This document shows positions 1 through 5,225 of a stretch of 12,122 bases of DNA, piece after piece (the first letter of the stretch is position 1; each line of letters starts with the position of its first letter). The translations under genes were made by a program, and so were the position numbers. The stretch comes from Campylobacteraceae bacterium. Lineage in GTDB: Bacteria > Campylobacterota > Campylobacteria > Campylobacterales > Sulfurovaceae. Under the pieces are notes generated by a model that saw nothing but the letters and a program-made list of their open reading frames with translations, was not told the origin of the DNA and did no database searches. The stretch lies in the NCBI GenBank assembly GCA_027023145.1, contig JALVWV010000104.1:1-12122 (forward strand), written 5' to 3'.

Positions 1-20
1 AATACTCTTGCCTCATCCAT
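1..20 (-). CDS. 5' fragment of an unidentified leftward gene (partial)
   Basis: On the minus strand an ATG at 20–18 opens a frame reading M-D-E-A-R-V before the window ends. It is preceded by GAGG with a 5-nt gap to the ATG, a good Shine-Dalgarno sequence. A TG-N-TACAAT extended -10 lies at 54–46 on the same strand, about 26 nt upstream. Only six codons are visible, so no function can be given. The gene would be divergent from the response regulator at 158. The call rests on the ribosome-binding and promoter signals alone. Confidence 0.35.
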
Positions 21-45
21 GAAAGCCTCAGTTATTGTTTTTTTA

Positions 46-54
46 ATTGTAGCA
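46..54 (-). promoter_or_regulatory. Extended -10 element for the leftward gene at the window edge
   Basis: Read on the minus strand, the segment is TGCTACAAT, a TG-N-TACAAT extended -10. It would place a transcription start near 39 and give a leader of about 19 nt before the ATG at 20. There is no convincing -35, but an AT-rich run lies around it. Confidence 0.35.
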
Positions 55-83
55 TAAAGTTTATGATAATGCCAGCCATGCTC

Positions 84-105
84 GGTTGAGATTGCGTTGA
101 GGTTG
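84..105 (+). promoter_or_regulatory. Tandem 11-bp direct repeat (candidate OmpR-family operator) upstream of the first RR
   Basis: Two adjacent 11-mers, GGTTGAGATTG (84–94) and CGTTGAGGTTG (95–105), match at 9 of 11 positions, so the core GTTGAG recurs exactly one helical turn apart. They end 28 bp before the TATAAT at 134–139, where an activating OmpR/PhoB-type regulator would bind. The same GTTGA core recurs at two other promoters in this window. Autoregulation by the downstream regulator is inference. Confidence 0.45.
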
Positions 106-108
106 GTC

Positions 109-128
109 GGGTAGAATTAGAGCTACCC
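109..128. promoter_or_regulatory. Perfect 6-bp inverted repeat near the RR1 promoter
   Basis: GGGTAG (109–114) and CTACCC (123–128) form a perfect inverted repeat with an 8-nt centre, lying just upstream of the TATAAT at 134–139. It could be a small operator. It is not followed by a T run, so it does not look like a terminator. Confidence 0.3.
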
Positions 129-133
129 TAAGG

Positions 134-139
134 TATAAT
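134..139 (+). promoter_or_regulatory. Consensus -10 (TATAAT) of the first RR–HK operon
   Basis: A perfect TATAAT lies at 134–139 without a good -35 at 16–18 bp. The predicted transcription start is near 146, only about 12 nt before the preferred ATG at 158 and almost on top of the alternative ATG at 146. The mRNA leader would be very short or absent. Confidence 0.5.
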
Positions 140-157
140 CTCCCCATGAGGTCACCC

Positions 158-835
158 ATGAATGCAATCAAAAAACGGATTCTCCTGCTCGAAGATGATC
201 TTCAGCTCCATGCTACCGTCAAGCAGTTCCTTGAATTGCGGGGGTACGAGGTCGTCGGAGCCTTTGATGCTCATGAAGCACAGGATCGGCTCTATGAGAC
301 GCCGGTGGATTTGATGCTGTTGGATGTCAAAGTGCCGCATCAGAGCGGGTTTGATCTCCTCGGGCAGCTGCGTGCCGAGGGGAACGATACTCCCGCGATC
401 TTCGTCACGTCTCTCAGCGGGGTGGAGGATGTCGAGCGGGGCTTTGCGCACGGGGGCGATGACTATATCCGCAAACCCTTTGCTCTCAAAGAGCTCTCGG
501 TTCGGATAGAGTCACTCCTCAAGCGTAGCTACGGCAGTCGGAAGGCTACGATGGATCTTGGGGATGGGTTGGTCTTTGACCTCGATCAATCCCTCCTGAT
601 TCGTGACGGACGCACCGTCCCGCTCAAGACCAAAGAGCTCAAACTCCTCTCTCTTTTCCTCCGGCATCCCAATGAATTGCTCGATTATGAGCGGATTTAT
701 CAGGCGCTCTGGAGTTACGACGAGGAGCCCAATCCCGCTTCGCTCCGTACGTATGTCGGTACGCTGCGCCAGGAGCTGGGCAAAGAGCGGATCGAGACGA
801 TCAAAAACACAGGGTATCGATTTGTCCGAGAGTGA
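158..835 (+). CDS. OmpR/PhoB-family response regulator (RR1)
   Basis: DNA-binding response regulator of 225 residues. The receiver domain (about 7–120) has the acidic pair D13/D14, the phospho-acceptor D56 in LLLDVKVP, switch T84 and the conserved lysine K106 in IRKPF. A winged-helix output domain (about 130–225) ends with the typical LRTYVGTLRQELG and IKNTGYRF segments. I chose ATG 158 over ATG 146 because GAGG at 148–151 is correctly spaced (6 nt) for it. Its end overlaps the kinase gene by 14 nt, so the two are translationally coupled. It is a close paralogue of the regulator at 3266, sharing most of the receiver sequence, but its DNA is visibly richer in G+C. Targets are unknown; nearby GTTGA direct repeats are candidates. 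Confidence 0.92.
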   Translation: MNAIKKRILLLEDDLQLHATVKQFLELRGYEVVGAFDAHEAQDRLYETPVDLMLLDVKVPHQSGFDLLGQLRAEGNDTPAIFVTSLSGVEDVERGFAHGGDDYIRKPFALKELSVRIESLLKRSYGSRKATMDLGDGLVFDLDQSLLIRDGRTVPLKTKELKLLSLFLRHPNELLDYERIYQALWSYDEEPNPASLRTYVGTLRQELGKERIETIKNTGYRFVRE

Positions 836-1997
836 AAAGCGCAGTCTGATCCGCTTCCTTGTGATCTATCTGACCTCAACATTCGTGCTGTTTGCACTGG
901 TGTCGTGGATCTTTTATCATGCGACCGAACGCAACATCCATCAGCAGCAGGAGCGTGTCCTCGAGAGTGAAATTACCCATATTTTGACACGATTGCGCAC
1001 CTTACATGCCTCAGATGCGCCGACATTGCTGTATCCGAAAAACACCGGTGTCTCCTCGGCGATTTTTGATGTGGATCGCCACTATATTTTTGGTAATTTT
1101 TCTCAGCAGCCCTCCCTCGATGATGCAGCAGATTCAGAAGTGCTTCGACGTATTGTTCCCGTCGACCCCCATTACCTCGGGGCAGCATATCTGCTGGTGA
1201 GCCGCCCCTTTGACGATGCACCGATGTGTGCCCTCCGGCGCAATATCCTCCTCTTCATGCTGTTGGGCGGTGTGTTTTTCAGTGTGCTGGGGTATTTTCT
1301 CGGGCGGCTTTTTATCGCTCCGATGCGCGAGTCGGTGGAGCAGAAAAACCGCTTTATCGAGGATGCGACCCATGAGCTCAACACCCCCATCAGCACGATC
1401 CTTGCCAACATCGAGATGATCGAAGCCCTCGAGAAGGGGCAAGATGTCCGCGAAGAGCTAGGGCGTATCGAGATCGCTTCGCGGACGCTTAGCCGTATCT
1501 ACGACGATTTGACATTTCTGAGTCTCGATCACCCGTATCATCGGCAGATTGTGGAGCTGGATCTGAGCGCTCTGGTGCAGGAGCGGTTGGAATATTTCTC
1601 CGTCGTCAGCCGCGCCAAAGGGGTGAACGTCACCTCTCACATCATTCCCCACGTTCTCCTCTCAATAGATACAGACGATGCGATGCGCCTGGTGGACAAT
1701 CTCCTCTCGAACGCCATCAAATACAACCGAAACGGTGGCACGATCCACGTCGAGCTGACTGCACATCAGCTGCAGATCACCGATACGGGTATCGGCATTC
1801 CGCCGGAGAAGATCGCGACCCTCCACGAGCGCTTCCGCCGTGCCAATACCAGCGAAGGGGGCTTTGGGATTGGGCTCAACATCGTCCATCAGGTGGTGCA
1901 GTTTTATGGGTTTGATTTTGAGATCGACTCGGAGGTGGGGGAGGGGACGGTGGTGAGGGTTGGTTTTAGTGAATTAGGAATTAGGAATTCGGAGTGA
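822..1997 (+). CDS. Membrane sensor histidine kinase (HK1), partner of RR1
   Basis: Inner-membrane kinase of 391 residues. TM1 is about 11–31, a periplasmic sensor region of about 100 residues follows, and TM2 is about 140–160. The dimerisation/phospho-acceptor helix has H184 in ATHELNTP; the ATPase domain shows the N box DNLLSNAIK, G1 DTGIGIP and G2 GGFGIGL. H184 lies only about 24 residues after TM2, so there is no full HAMP domain. I chose TTG 822 because AGGG at 811–814 sits 7 nt upstream and because it aligns with ATG 3942 of the paralogous kinase. The sensor region is unlike that of HK2 apart from a shared Y-(I/L)-F-G-x-F motif, which suggests a different signal. The last seven residues (LGIRNSE) are encoded by a heptad repeat, where the paralogue has a stop codon. 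Confidence 0.9.
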   Translation: MSESEKRSLIRFLVIYLTSTFVLFALVSWIFYHATERNIHQQQERVLESEITHILTRLRTLHASDAPTLLYPKNTGVSSAIFDVDRHYIFGNFSQQPSLDDAADSEVLRRIVPVDPHYLGAAYLLVSRPFDDAPMCALRRNILLFMLLGGVFFSVLGYFLGRLFIAPMRESVEQKNRFIEDATHELNTPISTILANIEMIEALEKGQDVREELGRIEIASRTLSRIYDDLTFLSLDHPYHRQIVELDLSALVQERLEYFSVVSRAKGVNVTSHIIPHVLLSIDTDDAMRLVDNLLSNAIKYNRNGGTIHVELTAHQLQITDTGIGIPPEKIATLHERFRRANTSEGGFGIGLNIVHQVVQFYGFDFEIDSEVGEGTVVRVGFSELGIRNSE

Positions 1998-2005
1998 GGA
2001 ATTTT
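1971..2005 (+). repeat. Degenerate 7-bp tandem repeat at the HK1 3' end
   Basis: Five consecutive heptads can be read: GAATTAG, GAATTAG, GAATTCG, GAGTGAG, GAATTTT. The first three and part of the fourth are translated as the C-terminal extension of the kinase and contain its stop codon. A shorter run with the same unit (GGGTGAG, GAATGAG, GAATTGT) occupies 2143–2163. Each run leads straight into a GGTATG-hairpin repeat unit. Confidence 0.7.
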
Positions 2006-2086
2006 GGTATGTTTTGCTTTGCAAAACTTTTATTGGGGGATGCGGCTTTGGCCGCATATAGTGGGACTGAAGTCCCAGCCCCTTGT
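2002..2086 (+). repeat. Three-hairpin palindromic repeat, copy A
   Basis: The 85-bp unit begins TTTTGGTATG and ends CCCCTTGT, and holds three hairpins: GTTTTGC/GCAAAAC (2011–2027, 3-nt loop), ATGCGGC/GCCGCAT (2040–2057, 4-nt loop) and TGGGACT/AGTCCCA (2062–2077, 2-nt loop). The same architecture recurs at 5091–5178 with different stem sequences that still pair. It resembles REP-type intergenic repeats, some of which are mobilised by Y1-family (RAYT) transposases; none is visible here. It could also act as a transcription end or mRNA stabiliser for the RR1–HK1 operon. The structure is seen directly; its role is inference. Confidence 0.75.
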
Positions 2087-2098
2087 CGCTCTTGGAGT

Positions 2099-2138
2099 TT
2101 GGACTTCAGTCCAACAAAACGCGTTAGCGTAACTTTGT
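2099..2138 (-). repeat. Partial, inverted copy of the hairpin repeat
   Basis: TTGGACT/AGTCCAA (2099–2114, 2-nt TC loop) is the reverse-complement form of the third hairpin of copy A (GA loop). It is followed by ACGC/GCGT (2119–2130), flanked by ACAAA (2114–2118) and TTTGT (2134–2138), which can also pair. Read on the minus strand, a short hairpin precedes a GGACT-GA-AGTCC hairpin, as in the full units, so I read this as a truncated copy in the opposite orientation. Confidence 0.5.
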
Positions 2139-2142
2139 GGAT

Positions 2143-2220
2143 GGGTGAGGAATGAGGAATTGTGGTATGCTTTGCTGCGCAAAGTTGTTATTTGGAACAG
2201 GAGTAGGGACTTTAGTCCCG
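2143..2220 (+). repeat. Reduced hairpin repeat, copy C
   Basis: Heptads at 2143–2163 lead into GGTATG, then hairpin CTTTGC/GCAAAG (2170–2184, 3-nt loop) and GGGACT/AGTCCC (2206–2219, TT loop). The middle hairpin of the full unit is missing. The segment GAGGAATTGTGGTATG closely matches the junction that leads into copy A, showing both come from one family. It ends 38 bp before the cytochrome gene start. Confidence 0.6.
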
Positions 2221-2257
2221 TTTCAGGATAGATAATATATCGAACACGGAGTGAAAC

Positions 2258-2611
2258 ATGAAAAGATTTATACTACTGATAGCCGCCCTCTCAACCCTCC
2301 TCCCCGCACAAACCCCAGCCGATCCGCTGCTGGAAGCCAACTGTCTGGGATGTCACCGCGAACAGAAACTCCCGGACAATCTGATCTACCGCCGTTATCT
2401 CCTCCGGTACAGCTCCCCGGAGCGGATCGAAAAGGCATTGCTGACCTACCTCCGCCACCCGGACAAGGCTCATTCGATCATGCCCTCGGAATTTTTCCTC
2501 CGCTTTCCTTTGAAATATCCATTGAAACTTGAAGATGCGGAGCTCAGAGAGAGTGTTCAGAAGTATTTGGAGTATTTCGATGTGCGGCGCAGGTTGCGGT
2601 TGGAGAAGTGA
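2258..2611 (+). CDS. Small periplasmic monoheme cytochrome c
   Basis: A 117-residue exported electron carrier. An N-terminal signal peptide (MKRFILLIAALSTLLPAQT) is followed by one heme c attachment motif, C29-L-G-C32-H33, and a likely axial methionine at M75 in HSIMP. The rest is basic and helical, ending in a charged RRRLRLEK tail. GGAG at 2248–2251 is correctly spaced (6 nt) before ATG 2258. It lies between the two paralogous two-component operons, isolated from the first by the hairpin array and from the second cytochrome by a promoter. It probably shuttles electrons in the periplasm; donor and acceptor cannot be read from sequence. Confidence 0.85.
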   Translation: MKRFILLIAALSTLLPAQTPADPLLEANCLGCHREQKLPDNLIYRRYLLRYSSPERIEKALLTYLRHPDKAHSIMPSEFFLRFPLKYPLKLEDAELRESVQKYLEYFDVRRRLRLEK

Positions 2612-2638
2612 GGGAGACTATATCTCAGCATCAAAATG

Positions 2639-2660
2639 CAGTTGACATACAGTTGAACTT
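2639..2660 (+). promoter_or_regulatory. Tandem 11-bp direct repeat (candidate OmpR-family operator) before the His-tailed cytochrome
   Basis: CAGTTGACATA (2639–2649) and CAGTTGAACTT (2650–2660) share their first seven bases and 8 of 11 overall, exactly one helical turn apart. They occupy the -35 region of the -10 at 2668–2673. An inverted half copy, TTCAACT, lies at 2673–2679. The 10-mer CAGTTGACAT matches CAGTTGATAT at 5806–5797 (minus strand), in front of the YtfJ-like gene, except for one C/T change. Confidence 0.55.
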
Positions 2661-2673
2661 AGGATGCTATACT
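2642..2673 (+). promoter_or_regulatory. Promoter of the His-tailed cytochrome gene
   Basis: An extended -10 TGCTATACT occupies 2665–2673 (TATACT at 2668–2673). A perfect TTGACA is at 2642–2647, but the 20-bp spacer is longer than ideal, consistent with dependence on an activator bound to the overlapping 11-bp repeats. The predicted start near 2680 leaves a leader of about 49 nt before ATG 2729. Confidence 0.5.
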
Positions 2674-2728
2674 TCAACTATCTAAAAGAAAATATTTTTA
2701 GATACACCATGTAAAGCGAGGACGCAAA

Positions 2729-3214
2729 ATGAGAACAATGACAAAAATGGTTATAGTGCTGGCAATTGTCGGCGGCGGTGTTTCAACATTGAGCGCCGGA
2801 GAGATGGACGGGAAACAGCTATTTACAAACAAGTGTGCTGTGTGTCACAATCTATCGCAGCCTGCGGATGAATCCAAAGTAGTAGCGCCCCCTGCCAGAG
2901 GGGTGATGTTTCATATGACAGAAGCCCTGGGCAGCCAGGAGAAGGTCAAAGCTCACATCAAGGACTTTGTGCTGGAGCCCAGCAAAGAAAAAGCAATCTG
3001 CAAAAGTGTCCGGAGATTTGGTGTGATGCCTTCTCAAAAAGGTGTTGTCAGCAAAGAGGAGCTCAGTGTAATCGCCGACTGGATGGTGGAGCACCTTGCA
3101 ATGGACAAAAGCGAACACCAGAAGATGGAAAGAAAACATCAGGGACATGGCAAAGGGATGCACCGGGGGCATGGGATGGGTCAGGCCAAAGGCAATGCGC
3201 ATACCCATCGCTAA
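2729..3214 (+). CDS. Exported monoheme cytochrome c with His-rich C-terminal tail
   Basis: A 161-residue periplasmic protein. The signal peptide covers about 1–23; C36-A-V-C39-H40 binds heme c and M100 in RFGVMPS is the likely sixth ligand. The tail (about 127–161) has seven histidines among Gly, Met and Lys residues (for example HQGHGKGMHRGHGMG), a composition typical of Cu, Ni or Zn binding. GAGGA at 2718–2722 fixes ATG 2729. The gene ends 51 bp before RR2 and has the same strand, so it may be co-transcribed with the second two-component pair or be its target. A metal-sensing or metal-buffering role is inference; the core domain supports plain electron transfer. Confidence 0.85.
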   Translation: MRTMTKMVIVLAIVGGGVSTLSAGEMDGKQLFTNKCAVCHNLSQPADESKVVAPPARGVMFHMTEALGSQEKVKAHIKDFVLEPSKEKAICKSVRRFGVMPSQKGVVSKEELSVIADWMVEHLAMDKSEHQKMERKHQGHGKGMHRGHGMGQAKGNAHTHR

Positions 3215-3225
3215 GTTACCGATGG
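3205..3225 (+). other. Hairpin over the stop codon of the His-tailed cytochrome gene
   Basis: CCATCG (3205–3210) pairs with CGATGG (3220–3225) around a 9-nt loop that contains the TAA stop. The arms can be lengthened by TA/TA if one C is bulged. No T run follows, so termination is doubtful; attenuation or mRNA protection between the cytochrome and RR2 genes is possible. Confidence 0.3.
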
Positions 3226-3265
3226 TAGAATAGGGGATCCATAATTAGGAAAGTAGAAGTATCTC

Positions 3266-3937
3266 GTGCCAGCCAAAAAAACCATTTTTCTACTGGAGGA
3301 TGATCTTCAGCTCAGCCGTACCATCTGGAAGTTTCTGGAGCATTCAGGCTACAAGGTACACTTGGCTCATGATGCAAGGGAAGCAAGAGACCTTTTGTAT
3401 GAAAACCCGGTAGATCTGATGCTGCTGGATGTCAAGGTACCGTATCAGAATGGTTTTGATCTCCTCTCAGAGCTAAGAGAGGAGGGCAACAAAACCCCCG
3501 CGATTTTTATCACATCCCTGCACACGGTGGAGGATCTCACCCGGGGATTTGATGCAGGGTGTGATGACTATATCCGCAAACCGTTTGTCCTCAAAGAGCT
3601 TCAGCTCCGTATCGAAGCCAATCTCAAAAAAAACTTCCAAACGTACAATGACCTTGTTGAGATAGATAAGGATATCCGTTTCAATATCAAAGAGTACCAG
3701 CTCACAGTCTCAGGAAAGAGTATCCCCTTGAAGGCCAAAGAGGCCAAACTGTTGGCCTATTTCCTCTCACATCCCAATACCACTATCAGCCACGACACTC
3801 TCTTTTCCGTATTGTGGGAGTATGATGAAGAGCCCAGCGGCGCCAGTTTGCGTACCTACATACACACACTCAGGCGGCGCTTGGGCAAAGAGAGGATCGA
3901 GACGATCAAAAACAGTGGATACCGATATGTTTCGTGA
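3266..3937 (+). CDS. OmpR/PhoB-family response regulator (RR2), paralogue of RR1
   Basis: A 223-residue regulator. The receiver has D12/D13, phospho-acceptor D55 in LLLDVKVP, T83 and K105 in IRKPF. The winged helix (about 130–223) closes with SGASLRTYIHTLRRRLG and IKNSGYRYVS. It starts at GTG 3266; no ATG is available near the domain start, and the weak AGAAG at 3255–3259 is the only Shine-Dalgarno candidate. A possible -10 (TAGAAT) lies at 3226–3231. The receiver is strongly alike to RR1, including long identical stretches such as NPVDLMLLDVKVP versus TPVDLMLLDVKVP, so the pairs arose by duplication. Unlike RR1, no 11-bp repeat is evident upstream. Confidence 0.9.
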   Translation: MPAKKTIFLLEDDLQLSRTIWKFLEHSGYKVHLAHDAREARDLLYENPVDLMLLDVKVPYQNGFDLLSELREEGNKTPAIFITSLHTVEDLTRGFDAGCDDYIRKPFVLKELQLRIEANLKKNFQTYNDLVEIDKDIRFNIKEYQLTVSGKSIPLKAKEAKLLAYFLSHPNTTISHDTLFSVLWEYDEEPSGASLRTYIHTLRRRLGKERIETIKNSGYRYVS

Positions 3938-3941
3938 TCGG

Positions 3942-5090
3942 ATGAGCCGCAGTGAGAGGCGAAGCCTGTATCGCTTCATGACCATTTATGCACTCTCTAC
4001 GCTTCTGTTATTTGGTGTCGGTGCGGTGATTTTTTATCAATTTGAAGTCTATCAGATGCAGGAGAATGAGCGAAGAGCGATCAAGCACGACAGCAACAGC
4101 ATCATACCGATTATCAAGAATATCGACTTGGAGAGATTGCGACAGATACGAGATATGCGGGTGGCTGTCTACACCGGGGAAAAAGAGTATTTATTTGGGA
4201 CGTTCAAGCCTACGGAGGTGGAGTGGGGACGTAATTTTGTGCTCAGAGGGGATGTATTGCGCCACATCCGGGTCATCCCTCCACCCCACCGCAAACACAC
4301 AGCTTACATGGTGGTGGAGAGGAAAGTGAACACCTCAGCGCTCTCTACGCTGCGGCAGATGATTGCGTACGCTTCCCTGCTGGCACTGTTTGTTGTATTG
4401 GGGCTCGGTTATTTCCTCGGTCGATTGTTTATCGCACCGATGCGAGAGAGCATCCGGAAGCTCAATCTTTTCGTGCAGGATACCACCCATGAGCTCAATA
4501 CTCCTATCAGTACCATCCTGACCAATATCGAGATGCTGGGTATTCTCGGGAAATGCGAGAAGAATGAGGAGCTCGAGCACATCGAAATCGCATCCAAAAC
4601 CCTCAGTCGTATCTATGAGGATCTCAGCTACCTCAAACTCAACGAATCCTACCAGCGCCGGGTAGAGGCGGTGGACATTTCTCAACTGCTCGAAGAGCGA
4701 CTGACGTACTTCTCTTCGCTGATGCGCGCCAAAGCCATCCGGCTCAGCCGTGAGATCACGCCTCATGTCATTCAAGAGATCGATCGCACGGATGCCATAC
4801 GCCTCTACGACAATCTCCTCTCCAATGCCATCAAATACAGCGACAAGGGGGGAGACATTTTCGTCTCTCTGACGCCCGATGGGTTTCTACTTCGAGATAC
4901 AGGCAGAGGGATGGATACCCGGACACTGGCGAAGGTCTTTGAGCGTTTTGAGCGGGGAGATACGAGCGAGGGGGGCTTTGGGATCGGGCTGGATGTTGTC
5001 TCAGGCATTGTCCGCCACTACGGATACCGTATCGAGATGGATTCAGAGTTGGGGGAGGGGAGTGTGGTAAAAGTTATATTTAGTGAATAG
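3942..5090 (+). CDS. Membrane sensor histidine kinase (HK2), partner of RR2
   Basis: A 382-residue inner-membrane kinase with TM1 about 10–32, a periplasmic region of about 100 residues, and TM2 about 138–160. H183 lies in TTHELNTP, followed by N box DNLLSNAIKYS, G1 RDTGRGMD and G2 GGFGIGL. As in HK1, the phospho-acceptor helix follows TM2 closely without a full HAMP domain. I prefer ATG 3942 because MSRSERRSL aligns with the start of HK1; ATG 3927, which overlaps the RR2 stop, would add five residues. Neither has a strong ribosome-binding site, fitting translational coupling to RR2. The kinase core closely matches HK1 while the sensor region has diverged. It ends in FSE-stop right at the boundary of repeat copy B. 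Confidence 0.9.
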   Translation: MSRSERRSLYRFMTIYALSTLLLFGVGAVIFYQFEVYQMQENERRAIKHDSNSIIPIIKNIDLERLRQIRDMRVAVYTGEKEYLFGTFKPTEVEWGRNFVLRGDVLRHIRVIPPPHRKHTAYMVVERKVNTSALSTLRQMIAYASLLALFVVLGLGYFLGRLFIAPMRESIRKLNLFVQDTTHELNTPISTILTNIEMLGILGKCEKNEELEHIEIASKTLSRIYEDLSYLKLNESYQRRVEAVDISQLLEERLTYFSSLMRAKAIRLSREITPHVIQEIDRTDAIRLYDNLLSNAIKYSDKGGDIFVSLTPDGFLLRDTGRGMDTRTLAKVFERFERGDTSEGGFGIGLDVVSGIVRHYGYRIEMDSELGEGSVVKVIFSE

Positions 5091-5178
5091 TTTTGGTATG
5101 CGTTGTTTGGCAACGTTTTATCTGAGGGGACGCGACTTCAGTCGCGTTTAGTGGGGTTGAACCCCCCCAACCCCTTGT
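5091..5178 (+). repeat. Three-hairpin palindromic repeat, copy B
   Basis: This 88-bp unit has the same frame as copy A (starts TTTTGGTATG, ends CCCCTTGT). Its hairpins are CGTTG/CAACG (5101–5115), ACGCGAC/GTCGCGT (5130–5147, 4-nt loop) and GGGGT/ACCCC (5153–5165). Although all three stems differ in sequence from copy A, the partners have changed together and pairing is kept. It begins on the base after the HK2 stop codon. Copy A likewise lies immediately behind HK1. Confidence 0.75.
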
Positions 5179-5211
5179 TTCTCTCCCGGGGTAGAGCACT
5201 CTGAACAAGGG
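5172..5211. terminator. Inverted repeat between the convergent HK2 and YtfJ-like genes (possible bidirectional terminator)
   Basis: CCCTTGTT (5172–5179) and AACAAGGG (5204–5211) form a perfect 8-bp stem; CTCT (5181–5184) and AGAG (5193–5196) can pair inside it. It lies between converging genes, where a shared terminator is expected, but there is no strong T run on either strand. The left arm overlaps the end of repeat copy B. Confidence 0.4.
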
Positions 5212-5225
5212 TGTTGCATTGTCCC

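Noticed and set aside
603..821. Long in-frame extension upstream of HK1 (ATG 603), inside the RR1 gene
   Set aside because: It reads through the RR1 coding sequence in another frame and gives an implausible Arg/Ser-rich protein; the kinase sequence begins at TTG 822 by alignment to HK2.
1971..2220. Repeats in the gap after HK1 considered as a CRISPR array
   Set aside because: Units vary in length and orientation, are themselves palindromic, and are not separated by uniform spacers; no cas gene is present.
2852..3208. A 118-codon open frame antisense to the His-tailed cytochrome
   Set aside because: It lies fully over a well-supported cytochrome gene and has no promoter or ribosome-binding site.
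4335..4775. A 146-codon open frame antisense to HK2
   Set aside because: It mirrors the conserved kinase core, and a similar antisense frame appears over HK1 for the same reason; no start signals.
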